This document shows positions 41,591 to 51,210 of a stretch of DNA of 64,000 nt, piece by piece; position 1 is the first letter of the stretch, and each line of letters opens with the position of its first letter. Location of the stretch: contig JADIXX010000003.1 in NCBI GenBank assembly GCA_016705575.1, positions 620,001 to 684,000 of the forward strand, written 5' to 3'. The notes under the pieces were generated by a model, which saw only the letters and a list, made by a program, of their open reading frames with translations, made no database searches and was not told the DNA's origin. The stretch comes from Candidatus Aalborgicola defluviihabitans (lineage in GTDB: Bacteria; Pseudomonadota; Gammaproteobacteria; Burkholderiales; Burkholderiaceae_C). A program made the translations under genes and the position numbers.

Positions 41591-43404
41591 ATGGCGCTAT
41601 CCCAGTGATTGGATAGCCGCACCGCACCGTTGATGATGCCCACCATGGAGTAGGTTTGCGGAAAATTTCCCCACAGCTCGCCGGTTGTGGGGTTAAGGTC
41701 CTCGCTCAGTAGCCCGACGTGGTTGCGGTGCGACAGCAAGGCATTGAATGCCTCACGCGCCTCTTCGCGGCGGCCGATGCGCTCCAATGCGTCCACTCGC
41801 CAGAACGAACAGACATTGAACGTCGTCTCAGGAAAACCGAAGTCATCTTTGGCCTCATAGCGGCGCATAAAGGGGCCGTCACACAAGGAGCGCTCCATGG
41901 CGTCCATTGTGCTGATCAGGCGCGGATCATTGCGGGGCAAAAATCCTACCTCCGCCATGAGCAACACGCTGGCGTCCAGGTTTTCCCCGCCAAAGCTTTC
42001 CACGTAGGCGTTGCGCTTTTCGTTCCACGCGTGGGAATGAATGGCCGTGCGGATCGTCTGGGCCCGCGTTTGCCACAACGCGGCGCGATTAGTTAGTAAC
42101 AAGACCCGGGCGATTCCCGCAAGTCGATCGCAGGCGGCCCAACACATCAGTGCTGAGGACGTATGCACCCGCGCACGGGTGCGCAGTTCCCAAATTCCGG
42201 CGTCGGGCTTGTCGTGCAAGCGCCATGCCTGCTCACCCATAGCCTCCAGGGCAGCAAAGTCGGCTGCATCGCCCCGGCGAAACAGGCGGTGGTCATGAAA
42301 CGACTGTGCCGCCGCAAGAATAATGCTGCCATACACGTCGTGCTGAAAGTGCTCGAAGGCTTGGTTACCGACCCGCACCGGGCCCATCCCCCGGTAGCCT
42401 TCAACCTGTGTGACGATGGATTCGGTCAAGGTCGCCTCCAGGCCAATTCCGTAGAGCGGCTGGACATGCCCGTCTTTGGCGCCGTCCACGATGTTGTACA
42501 GCCAATTGAGGTACGCCTCCATGGTGCCAACCTCTGACAGGCTATTCAAGGCCCGCACCACGAAGAAGGCGTCGCGCAACCAGCAATACCGATAGTCCCA
42601 ATTGCGGCCACTGTTGGGTGCCTCGGGCAGGCTGGTGGTCATTGCTGCGAGGATGGCGCCGGTTTCTTCGTACTGGCACAGCTTGAGTGTGATGGCAGCG
42701 CGTATCACCGCATCCTGCCACTCCAGCGGCACTGCCAGTCGGCGCGACCAGTGACGCCAATGCAGGGTGGTTTGTTCCTCAAATTCACGGGCGGTTTCGT
42801 CAATGCTGCCGGCCAGGGTCTCGTCAGACCCCAGCAGGAGACTAATGGGCTTGTCCAGTGAAAACCACGAGCCGTCCATCAGGTAGGTCAGTGGCATGCT
42901 GGTATTGAGTCGCACGGTATGGTGCGCCAAAACATAACGCACATGGTGGCTGACGCGCGTCACAACGGGTTGGGCGTTTGCCCAGTCGCTGTGGGGTTTG
43001 ACGGTGATCCGAACGCGTGGATGCCCGGCCAGGGGGCGGACACGACGAACCAATTGCGCGGGTCTGAAAATTCGATCACGAACAATAAAGCGGGGTGCAA
43101 AGTCCACCAACTCGATCCCTTCTCCGCGATCGTTCCACAGTTGCGTTCGGACGATTGCCGTGCCAGAGTCGTAAGCCTGCTCCACGCGCGTTAGCCCTTC
43201 CAGCTCAACCGACATGGCACCCTCGTCAGTCAATCCATTCTTGCTGTTCAGTAGCGCATCAAATACCGGTGTGCTGTCAGGGCGCGGCATACAACACCAG
43301 ACAATGCTGCCGGTGCGGGAGATCAGGGCGCTGATCGTGCAGTTGCCAATGACAACCAGATCCAGGTTGGCGCCACGGTGGGTAGCTGGAAGAAGTGACG
43401 GCAT
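41587..43404 (-). CDS. Glycoside hydrolase family 15 (glucoamylase/trehalase-like)
   Basis: This 605-residue protein has an N-terminal DUF5911-like beta-sandwich (about 1-210) and an (alpha/alpha)6 barrel. The barrel has GRNWDYRYCWLRDAFFVVRAL (catalytic general-acid region) and LLSEDLNPTTGELWGNFPQTYS (general-base Glu). GH15 members hydrolyse starch ends or trehalose. Next to otsA and otsB, trehalose or a trehalose-derived glucan is the likely substrate. It is divergent from otsA and shares a 97-base promoter region. Confidence 0.9.
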   Translation of the reverse strand: MPSLLPATHRGANLDLVVIGNCTISALISRTGSIVWCCMPRPDSTPVFDALLNSKNGLTDEGAMSVELEGLTRVEQAYDSGTAIVRTQLWNDRGEGIELVDFAPRFIVRDRIFRPAQLVRRVRPLAGHPRVRITVKPHSDWANAQPVVTRVSHHVRYVLAHHTVRLNTSMPLTYLMDGSWFSLDKPISLLLGSDETLAGSIDETAREFEEQTTLHWRHWSRRLAVPLEWQDAVIRAAITLKLCQYEETGAILAAMTTSLPEAPNSGRNWDYRYCWLRDAFFVVRALNSLSEVGTMEAYLNWLYNIVDGAKDGHVQPLYGIGLEATLTESIVTQVEGYRGMGPVRVGNQAFEHFQHDVYGSIILAAAQSFHDHRLFRRGDAADFAALEAMGEQAWRLHDKPDAGIWELRTRARVHTSSALMCWAACDRLAGIARVLLLTNRAALWQTRAQTIRTAIHSHAWNEKRNAYVESFGGENLDASVLLMAEVGFLPRNDPRLISTMDAMERSLCDGPFMRRYEAKDDFGFPETTFNVCSFWRVDALERIGRREEAREAFNALLSHRNHVGLLSEDLNPTTGELWGNFPQTYSMVGIINGAVRLSNHWDSAI

Positions 43405-43501
43405 AGTTGTTGTTCGGTGGAAATTGTGTGAATGGCGACCAGTTTATAGAGAATGATACATTTGAACAAATGAGAAATCGATTGGAAACGCTCCATTCAC
43501 T

Positions 43502-45844
43502 ATGGCACTAAAAACCATACGCATGCAACTGCGGTTCTTGTTCCCATTGGTGGTGACGTTGATTGCGGCTGCCTATTTGGCCGCACCGCTGATGGACCGG
43601 GTGACCTTGCGCTGGTTCAGCCGCGATTTGTATAGCCGGGGTGTACTGGTAACCAATGCACTGTCTGACTCTGTGGCGGATGCCATCGCGACCCAACGGC
43701 TGAAGCGGCTGCGCCCTTTGTTTGATCGCGCAGTAAAGGATGAGCGCCTGGTCGCGATTGGTTTGTGTGATACCAAGGACCAGTTCATTCTGGGCTCTGG
43801 CAGCTTTCCAACCAACTTGTCCTGCGCTGCAGCCCTGGAGGCCTCCCGCAAGCCGGAACCGCGGTTGACGCTGGCGTCGGGTGCCGTTCACGTAGGGGTG
43901 CATGACGTTATGGGGCGGCACGTGGTCACACCCGCGCCTGCGCCTGCGGGGGATACCGAGGTGGTAACTGCGGCGGAACAGGTTGTTGTTGAGCCCGATA
44001 CAGGACAAGACGAAGCGGCAAGCAATGTTGTCGTGGCGCGCTTGGTCCTATTGCATGACTTGAGCTTTGTTGATCGACGCAGCCAGGACACCCGGCGCTA
44101 CCTGATCGGTCTGATTGCAGCGCTTGGACTGGTTATTGCCTTCATCACGGTGGTGGTCGCGCAGCTGAGTTGGCGCGGCTGGGTTAATGGAGCGAGGGCA
44201 CTGATGCGCGGAGAAGGCCTGCTCTCGCCGCTGTTGCCATCACCCGAATTGGCGCCATTTGCGTCTGACCTGCGCGCGCGCTTGCGTGACCTGGAAGACG
44301 AATACAAGCGATCCCAGGGCCCCGACACCGAGTGGACCGCGCAGCGATTGCGCGCGTTGCTGCGAACGCAACTCAGTGGTGATCAGGTCATTGTGGTTTC
44401 CAATCGCGAACCGTATATCCACGAGCACGGGCCCGATGGTGTGATCGTGAAGCGCCCCGCCAGCGGACTGGTCACAGCCGTAGAGCCGGTGATGCGGGCT
44501 TGCTCCGGAACCTGGATTGCCCACGGTAGCGGTAATGCAGACCGGGACGTGGTGGACTCACATGACCGTGTGCTGGTGCCACCGGGCCACGACGAATACC
44601 GGCTGCGGCGTATCTGGATGACCCCGGAAGAAGAGCAGGGCTACTACTATGGCTTTGCCAATGAAGGCATGTGGCCGCTGTGCCACGTCGCGCACGTGCG
44701 CCCGGTTTTCCGCGAGTCCGACTGGGAAGCGTACAAACTCATCAACCAGCGTTTTGCCGATGCGGTGGTGGCTGAGGCCCGCAGCGAAGACCCGGTGGTG
44801 TTGGTGCAGGATTACCACTTTGCCCTGCTACCGGCCATGATTCGCAAGAAGCTGCCCCAAGCCACTATCCTGACCTTTTGGCATATCCCATGGCCCAACC
44901 CCGAATCGTTTGGCATTTGCCCCTGGCGGCGGGAAATACTGGAGGGCATGCTGGGCAGCACCATTCTGGGTTTTCATACCCGGTTTCATTGCAAAAATTT
45001 CATTGAAACGGTGGACCGTTACCTGGAAGCGCGCATTGAACATGAGCATTCAACTATCTCATTCCAGGAGAAAGAGACTCTGGTAGAGAGCTACCCCATT
45101 TCGATTGAATGGCCGGGGGAGGCCGAAGTGGCAGCTTGGGCGCCGGTTGCGGAGTGCAGGCGCCGGGTTTCTGAACGCCTAGGCCTGCCGGCAGATGTCT
45201 GCTTGGCGGTGGGGGTTGACCGCTTCGATTACACCAAGGGTATTTTGGAGCGGCTGAACGCCGTGGAGCGCATGCTCGAAAAGTGGCCCGTGTGGCGCGG
45301 CAAATTTGTTCTGGTGCAGGTCGCCGCGCCCACGCGCAATTCGTTGGACGAATACAGTAGTTTCCAGGATCGCGTGGCGCGCATGACGGATCGCATCAAT
45401 GGCCGCTTTGGTAAAGACAACTACAAGCCCATTGTGCTGCTTGCAGTGCACCATGAGCATGATGCGGTCATGGAGCTATTCCGTGCGGCAGACATGTGTG
45501 TGGTCACCAGCTTGCATGACGGGATGAATTTGGTCTGCAAGGAATTTGTGGCCGCCCGGGATGACCTGCAGGGCGTGTTGATTCTGAGCCGCTTTGCCGG
45601 TGCCGCACGCGAGATGCCCGAGGCGTTGATCGTCAACCCCTATCACGTTGAGGAAACCGCCGATGCGCTCAACCAGGCGGCCACCATGCAACCGGCTGAA
45701 CAGCGTGAACGGATGGCCAGTCTTCGCAGTACGGTGCAGGAATTCAATGTGTTTCGCTGGGCGGGCCATATGCTGTCCGACGCCGGGCGTTGGAGGTTGC
45801 GTGCGCGCATTGAGGCGCGTGTGCGAAGCCATCACCTCGACTGA
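43502..45844 (+). CDS. otsA: Trehalose-6-phosphate synthase with N-terminal membrane sensor-like region
   Basis: The GT20 catalytic domain covers about residues 295-765: VVSNREPYIHEHGPDGVIVK, FWHIPWPNPESFGICPWRREI, VGVDRFDYTKGILERLNAV and HDGMNLVCKEFVAARDD. It joins UDP-glucose and glucose-6-phosphate to trehalose-6-phosphate. The first about 290 residues are extra: a helix at about 10-32, a probable periplasmic domain, a second helix at about 200-222, and a HAMP-like linker. Ordinary OtsA is about 470 residues. This suggests a membrane-tethered, possibly signal-responsive enzyme. OtsB follows after 30 bases. Confidence 0.93.
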   Translation: MALKTIRMQLRFLFPLVVTLIAAAYLAAPLMDRVTLRWFSRDLYSRGVLVTNALSDSVADAIATQRLKRLRPLFDRAVKDERLVAIGLCDTKDQFILGSGSFPTNLSCAAALEASRKPEPRLTLASGAVHVGVHDVMGRHVVTPAPAPAGDTEVVTAAEQVVVEPDTGQDEAASNVVVARLVLLHDLSFVDRRSQDTRRYLIGLIAALGLVIAFITVVVAQLSWRGWVNGARALMRGEGLLSPLLPSPELAPFASDLRARLRDLEDEYKRSQGPDTEWTAQRLRALLRTQLSGDQVIVVSNREPYIHEHGPDGVIVKRPASGLVTAVEPVMRACSGTWIAHGSGNADRDVVDSHDRVLVPPGHDEYRLRRIWMTPEEEQGYYYGFANEGMWPLCHVAHVRPVFRESDWEAYKLINQRFADAVVAEARSEDPVVLVQDYHFALLPAMIRKKLPQATILTFWHIPWPNPESFGICPWRREILEGMLGSTILGFHTRFHCKNFIETVDRYLEARIEHEHSTISFQEKETLVESYPISIEWPGEAEVAAWAPVAECRRRVSERLGLPADVCLAVGVDRFDYTKGILERLNAVERMLEKWPVWRGKFVLVQVAAPTRNSLDEYSSFQDRVARMTDRINGRFGKDNYKPIVLLAVHHEHDAVMELFRAADMCVVTSLHDGMNLVCKEFVAARDDLQGVLILSRFAGAAREMPEALIVNPYHVEETADALNQAATMQPAEQRERMASLRSTVQEFNVFRWAGHMLSDAGRWRLRARIEARVRSHHLD

Positions 45845-45874
45845 TATGAATGTGGGAAAGGAATACCTGACTTG

Positions 45875-46633
45875 ATGCGTCATTTTTTTTCTGTAGGCGG
45901 TGAGTCCGCGCTAGCGCAGGTGATGTGCCGCAAACCCTTGTTGGCTTTCGACTTCGACGGAACGTTAACCCCCATTGTTTCGCGACCCGAGCAGGCGTTT
46001 GCCTCCAAGGCCGTCGCGCTTCGCCTGCATGCGTTGAGCCAGTTACTGCCGGTCGCCATCGTGACGGGGCGCACCATTGAGGATGCCCGCGAGCGATTGG
46101 GTTTTGTGCCAACCTACCTGATTGGAAACCATGGCGCGCAGGATGAGAACGATCCTGTCAAGACCGCGTTCCTCTGCGAAGGGCTGAATCCACTGCGAGA
46201 AGCGCTTCAAGCACACCAGGCGGAACTTGCTGCGGCGGGCGTTCGTGTGGAAGACAAGGGGTTATCTATTGCTTTGCATTACCGGTTGTCACGAAAGCGT
46301 GCACAGGCAGTGACTTTGATTCACAACCTGCTGGCGCCATTGGGCAGTTTGATTAAAGTGTTTGCCGGAAAGATGGTTGTCAACGCCATGGCCATGGATG
46401 CACCCGATAAGGCCGATGCGTTGCGCATACTGGTGCAACGCAGTGGCGCCAGTTGCGCCTTCTTCGCTGGGGATGATGTCAATGATGAGCCCGTTTTTGC
46501 CGCCGCTGCCGAAGACTGGTTTACCGTTCGGGTTGGGCGGGACGACCCCACTTCCAAGGCGCAATACTTTCTGGATGGCCCCGGCGAAATGGCCACACTG
46601 CTGGATTGCATGTTGGCGCTGCTGTCAAAGTGA
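45875..46633 (+). CDS. otsB: Trehalose-6-phosphate phosphatase
   Basis: This 252-residue HAD-family phosphatase has the nucleophile motif LLAFDFDGTLTPIV near residue 22, TGRTIEDARERLG with GNHGAQ, and the metal motif GDDVNDEPVF near residue 205. It releases trehalose from trehalose-6-phosphate. I chose the ATG at 45875; the TTG one codon earlier is also in frame. It completes the OtsAB route. Its end overlaps the convergent AraC-type gene by 9 bases. Confidence 0.93.
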   Translation: MRHFFSVGGESALAQVMCRKPLLAFDFDGTLTPIVSRPEQAFASKAVALRLHALSQLLPVAIVTGRTIEDARERLGFVPTYLIGNHGAQDENDPVKTAFLCEGLNPLREALQAHQAELAAAGVRVEDKGLSIALHYRLSRKRAQAVTLIHNLLAPLGSLIKVFAGKMVVNAMAMDAPDKADALRILVQRSGASCAFFAGDDVNDEPVFAAAAEDWFTVRVGRDDPTSKAQYFLDGPGEMATLLDCMLALLSK

Positions 46634-47695
46634 TGTAGGCACATCATTGCGCCGGCGAAAGTCGGCGGGCGTCAGGCCGCTCCAGGTCTTGAATGCGCGG
46701 ATAAAGCTCTTGTCGTTTTGAAACCCGCACGCCTGCGCCACCTGCTTGATGGGTTTGTGCGTGCGCAGCAGCAAATCCATGGCGCGCTCACGCCGCACGC
46801 TGTCCTTCAGTGTCTGCAGGCTGGCACCTTCTTCGCGCAACTGGCGGTGCAGGGTGCGCGCTGACACATTCAGCAGGTGCGCCAAGCCTTCGGCGCTGTG
46901 GGTGTCGCCAGGGTTTTGCAACAGGGCCTGGCGCACTTGCTGCACCAACAGGCGGTCGCGCCGGTACTGCAACACTGTGAGTGGTAAGGCGTTTTGCAGC
47001 ATGTGCTGCAGGGCCGCTTCATCCCGGCGCACCGGTAAGTCCAGGTACCGCGCATCAAAAATGATAGCGGCTTGCGTACAGCCAAACTGCGTGGGAGCTG
47101 GAAATAGTACCGAATAAGCGCTTCGGTGTGCGGGCGCGGCAAAAGGCAGGTGAACACAGCGCAGTGCAATGCGTGAATCCACCAACCAGCATGCCACGCC
47201 CAACACATTGCGCAATACCGATACCAGACAAAATTCGCGCAGCGCACCCAGATCGCGGAGCTCGGTGATACGGATGGTGGCAGTCTCTCCTGTGGTTTCC
47301 AGTGCCACCGTGATGTCGGGTGCAATCAACCCGTGGTGGCGGCACCAGCGCGACAGAGCCAGTTGCAGCGTGGGTGCCGAAATGGAGGCGCGCGCCAACA
47401 TGCCATAGCTGCCCCAGGGCAGGCGGCGGCTGAACCAGCCCAGGGCCTCATCGTCCAGTTCCTGCATGGCTGCGTCGGAAATCCGCTCCATCTGCAGGGC
47501 GGTGATGCGGGCTTGCGAGTCGTGCAACAGGTCTGGCGCAATCTGTGCCTTCTGCAGAGCACCTGCCGGGTCCTTGCCGTAGCGGTGGTAGGCAAGCACA
47601 ATGGCTTGCACAAAGGCGATAGGTGTAGCGGCAACGCCCATTCCCCGAGCAGATGTCGGTCTGGCGGGGGCGTTGGGGGGGCGGGAGACTGGCAT
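46625..47695 (-). CDS. AraC family regulator with arabinose-binding-like N-terminal domain
   Basis: This 356-residue protein has the Arabinose_bd-type N-terminal region (FVQAIVLAYHRYGKDPAGAL; WFSRRLPWGSYGMLARASI) and a C-terminal AraC helix-turn-helix (SAEGLAHLLNVSARTLHRQLREEGASLQ; IKQVAQACGFQNDKSFIRAFKTWSGLTPADFRR). It is divergent from the leucine/acyl-CoA catabolism operon across 125 bases and is its probable regulator. The ATG at 47695 is preferred over the longer frame. Confidence 0.9.
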   Translation of the reverse strand: MPVSRPPNAPARPTSARGMGVAATPIAFVQAIVLAYHRYGKDPAGALQKAQIAPDLLHDSQARITALQMERISDAAMQELDDEALGWFSRRLPWGSYGMLARASISAPTLQLALSRWCRHHGLIAPDITVALETTGETATIRITELRDLGALREFCLVSVLRNVLGVACWLVDSRIALRCVHLPFAAPAHRSAYSVLFPAPTQFGCTQAAIIFDARYLDLPVRRDEAALQHMLQNALPLTVLQYRRDRLLVQQVRQALLQNPGDTHSAEGLAHLLNVSARTLHRQLREEGASLQTLKDSVRRERAMDLLLRTHKPIKQVAQACGFQNDKSFIRAFKTWSGLTPADFRRRNDVPTSL

Positions 47696-47820
47696 AGCCA
47701 GAACTTTGCCGCAGTTTGGCGCAATTTGCAACCTTGGTGGCGGACCGCCTCGTGCCCATCGTCGCTATCCTACCCCCAAGGCCTTTTGTGCTTCCGACGC
47801 TTTCAACACAGGACACCGCC

Positions 47821-49557
47821 ATGACACCCGACCCGGCATCCGCACACGCCGTCACCCCTTTGGTTTATAGCCTCTGCGGGGGCACGACCGATGTGCCCCT
47901 GATCGAGCAAACCCTGGGCGACTTTTTTGACGCCATGGTGGCGCGCCAGCCGGACCACCCGGCCCTGGTTAGCGTGCACCAAGGCCTACGCTACAGCTAC
48001 CGCGAGCTCCAGACCGCCAGTAACCAGTTGGCCAGCGCCCTGCTGGGCCTGGGGCTGGAGACAGGCGACCGCGTTGGCATCTGGTCGCACAACAATGCCC
48101 AGTGGGTGTTGATGCAGCTCGCTACCGCCAAGGTTGGGCTAATCCTCGTGAATATCAACCCGGCCTACCGGGTGGCGGAAGTGGAATACGCGCTGAACAA
48201 GGTCGGCTGTAAGGCGCTGGTCACCATGCCGCGCTTCAAGACCAGTGACTACCTGGGTATGCTGCGCGAGTTGGCCCCCGAGTTGGCCAGCGATCCACCC
48301 GGCGCCCTGCAGTCCGCCCGCCTGCCGCAGTTGCGTACCGTGGTCTGGATCGACGAGCCCGGTCAAGCCGATGAGGGTGCAGGAGTGATGCGTTTTTCGA
48401 GCTTGCTCGCCAGCGGTAGCGCGGCGGACCCGCGCATCGGCACCATTGCCAAGACCCTGCGGTCCACGCAGCCGATCAACATCCAGTTCACTAGCGGCAC
48501 CACGGGCTTTCCCAAGGGCGCAACGCTAACCCACCGCAATATTCTCAATAACGGTTTCTTCATTGGTGAGGCCATGCGCCTCACACCCGCTGACCGCCTG
48601 TGCATTCCGGTGCCGCTGTACCACTGCTTTGGCATGGTGCTGGGCAACCTGGCCTGCTTCACCCACGGCGCCACCATCGTTTACCCGAATGACGGTTTCG
48701 ATGCCCTGTCGGTGCTGCAGGCGGTGCAAGCTGAGCGCTGCACCGGCCTGCACGGCGTTCCCACCATGTTCATTGCCGAGTTGGACCATCCGCGTTTTGC
48801 CGAATTTGATTTAAGCAGCCTGCGCACCGGCATCATGGCGGGTTCACCCTGCCCGACTGAAGTGATGAAGCGGGTGGTGGGTGAGATGCACATGGGCGAG
48901 GTCACCATTGCCTATGGCATGACCGAGACCAGCCCGGTGAGCTGCCAAAGCAGCACCACCACGCCACTGGAGCGGCGGGTGTCTACTGTTGGGCAGGTGC
49001 AGCCCCATCTGCACGTCAAGGTGGTGAACCCTGAAACGGGCGTAGTCGTCCCCGTGGGGGTGTCGGGTGAACTTTGCACCCAAGGCTACTCGGTCATGCA
49101 TGGCTACTGGGGCGATCCTGAAAAGACCGCCGAGGCCATCGATGCCGACGGCTGGATGCACACCGGCGACCTGGCCACCATGGATGCAGAGGGCTATGTC
49201 AACATCGTCGGCCGCATCAAGGACATGGTGATTCGTGGCGGCGAGAACATCTACCCCCGTGAGGTGGAAGAGTTTTTGTACCGTCACCCCCAGATACAGG
49301 ACGTGCAGGTGGTGGGCGTGCCCGATCAGAAATACGGGGAGGAATTGTGTGCTTGGGTCATCGTTCGACCCGGACAGACCCTGGATGCAGAATCCATTCG
49401 CGCCTTCTGCAAGGGCCAGATTGCCCATTACAAGGTCCCTCGATACATTCGATTTGTGTCGGAGTTCCCAATGACGGTCACCGGCAAGATCCAGAAGTTC
49501 AAGATCCGTGATGAAATGAAACAGCAGCTCGGGCTGCACGAAGACAAAACCGCCTGA
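47821..49557 (+). CDS. AMP-binding acyl-CoA synthetase
   Basis: This 578-residue enzyme has the adenylation P-loop [32 protein letters not shown], the [25 protein letters not shown] hinge and the C-terminal Lys in [16 protein letters not shown]. It activates a medium/short or branched fatty acid to its CoA ester. It lies 16 bases upstream of the carboxylase genes and supplies acyl-CoA for the same pathway. The ATG at 47821 fits the domain start. Confidence 0.92.
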   Translation: MTPDPASAHAVTPLVYSLCGGTTDVPLIEQTLGDFFDAMVARQPDHPALVSVHQGLRYSYRELQTASNQLASALLGLGLETGDRVGIWSHNNAQWVLMQLATAKVGLILVNINPAYRVAEVEYALNKVGCKALVTMPRFKTSDYLGMLRELAPELASDPPGALQSARLPQLRTVVWIDEPGQADEGAGVMRFSSLLASGSAADPRIGTIAKTLRSTQPINIQFTSGTTGFPKGATLTHRNILNNGFFIGEAMRLTPADRLCIPVPLYHCFGMVLGNLACFTHGATIVYPNDGFDALSVLQAVQAERCTGLHGVPTMFIAELDHPRFAEFDLSSLRTGIMAGSPCPTEVMKRVVGEMHMGEVTIAYGMTETSPVSCQSSTTTPLERRVSTVGQVQPHLHVKVVNPETGVVVPVGVSGELCTQGYSVMHGYWGDPEKTAEAIDADGWMHTGDLATMDAEGYVNIVGRIKDMVIRGGENIYPREVEEFLYRHPQIQDVQVVGVPDQKYGEELCAWVIVRPGQTLDAESIRAFCKGQIAHYKVPRYIRFVSEFPMTVTGKIQKFKIRDEMKQQLGLHEDKTA

Positions 49558-49573
49558 AAGAAGAGAACGTCGT

Positions 49574-51196
49574 ATGCCCATACTCGAAACCCAACTCAAT
49601 GCCCGATCAGCCGACTTCCAGGCTAACGCCGCCGCCATGCGCGCCCTGGTGGCCGACCTGAACGCCCAGACCGACAAGGCGGCCATGGGCGGTGGCAATG
49701 CTGCCCGTGCCAAGCACACCGCCCGTGGCAAGTTGTTGCCGCGTGACCGTGTGCACAACCTGCTGGACGCGGGTACCCCGTTTCTGGAAATTGCGCCGCT
49801 GGCTGCCATGGGCGTTTACAAAGACCCCGATGGCTCGGACGCCGCCCCCAGTGCCGGGGTGGTGGCAGGCATTGGTCGTGTCAGTGGGGTGGATTGCATG
49901 ATTGTGTGCAACGACGCCACCGTCAAGGGCGGCTCCTACTTCCCCCTGACCGTCAAGAAGCACCTGCGCGCCCAGGAAATTGCCCAGCAGAACCGGCTGC
50001 CGTGTATTTACCTGGTGGATTCCGGCGGCGCGAACCTGCCCACGCAGGACGAGGTTTTTCCCGACCGCGAGCACTTTGGCCGCATTTTTTACAACCAGGC
50101 CAACATGAGTGCGCAGGGCATTCCCCAAATCGCCGTGGTGATGGGTTCGTGCACGGCGGGTGGCGCCTACGTGCCGGCCATGAGCGACGAAACCATCATC
50201 GTCAAAAACCAGGGCACCATCTTTTTGGGTGGCCCGCCACTGGTGAAGGCCGCCACAGGCGAGGTGGTCTCCGCCGAAGACCTGGGTGGCGGTGACGTAC
50301 ACACACGCCTCTCGGGCGTGGCGGACCATCTGGCACAAAACGACCTGCATGCCCTGTCATTGGCCCGCACGGCGATTTCCAACCTCAATCAAAAGAAGCC
50401 GCTGGCCCCCGCTCTGCATGTGCCCGTTGCTCCCAAATTCGCAGCGGACGAGTTGTACGGTGTGATTCCCACCGACCCCCGCAAACCCTTTGACGTGCGT
50501 GAAATCATTGCCCGCATCGTCGATGGCTCAGAGTTTCACGAGTTCAAGCCCCGCTTTGGCACCACGCTGGTGACCGGCTTTGCCCACATCGAAGGCATGC
50601 CGGTGGGCATCATCGCCAACAACGGCATTCTGTTCAGCGAATCGGCTCTTAAAGGCGCGCACTTTATTGAGCTGTGCTGCCACCGCAAGATCCCGCTGGT
50701 GTTTTTGCAGAACGTCACCGGCTTCATGGTCGGCCGTAAATACGAAAACGAAGGCATTGCCCGCAATGGAGCCAAGATGGTGACCGCCGTGGCCACCGCC
50801 AACGTGCCCAAGTTCACCATCATCATTGGCGGCAGCTTTGGCGCTGGCAACTACGGCATGTGTGGCCGCGCCTACAGCCCGCGCTTTTTGTGGATGTGGC
50901 CCAACGCGCGCATCAGCGTCATGGGCGGCGAGCAGGCGGCCAGCGTATTGGCCACCGTGCGCCGGGATGGTATCGAAGCCAAGGGCGGCGCCTGGAGCAA
51001 GGATGAGGAAGAGGCTTTCAAGGCACCGATCCGCCAACAGTACGAAGTGCAAGGCCACCCCTATTACGCCACCGCCCGCATTTGGGACGACGGCATCATT
51101 GACCCGGCGGATACACGCCGCGTGCTGGCGCTGGGCCTGTCTGCCACGCTCAATGCCCCCATTCCCGACGTCAAGTTCGGTATCTTCCGCATGTAA
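49574..51196 (+). CDS. liuB: Methylcrotonyl-CoA carboxylase beta (carboxyltransferase) subunit
   Basis: This 540-residue protein has the carboxyltransferase fold: [69 protein letters not shown], and [31 protein letters not shown]. Length and motifs match MCC beta, the leucine-degradation enzyme, more than propionyl-CoA carboxylase. It pairs with the biotin-bearing subunit 14 bases downstream; no isovaleryl-CoA dehydrogenase (liuA) or methylglutaconyl hydratase (liuC) is in this operon. Confidence 0.9.
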   Translation: MPILETQLNARSADFQANAAAMRALVADLNAQTDKAAMGGGNAARAKHTARGKLLPRDRVHNLLDAGTPFLEIAPLAAMGVYKDPDGSDAAPSAGVVAGIGRVSGVDCMIVCNDATVKGGSYFPLTVKKHLRAQEIAQQNRLPCIYLVDSGGANLPTQDEVFPDREHFGRIFYNQANMSAQGIPQIAVVMGSCTAGGAYVPAMSDETIIVKNQGTIFLGGPPLVKAATGEVVSAEDLGGGDVHTRLSGVADHLAQNDLHALSLARTAISNLNQKKPLAPALHVPVAPKFAADELYGVIPTDPRKPFDVREIIARIVDGSEFHEFKPRFGTTLVTGFAHIEGMPVGIIANNGILFSESALKGAHFIELCCHRKIPLVFLQNVTGFMVGRKYENEGIARNGAKMVTAVATANVPKFTIIIGGSFGAGNYGMCGRAYSPRFLWMWPNARISVMGGEQAASVLATVRRDGIEAKGGAWSKDEEEAFKAPIRQQYEVQGHPYYATARIWDDGIIDPADTRRVLALGLSATLNAPIPDVKFGIFRM

Positions 51197-51210
51197 AGAG
51201 GCCGACCATT

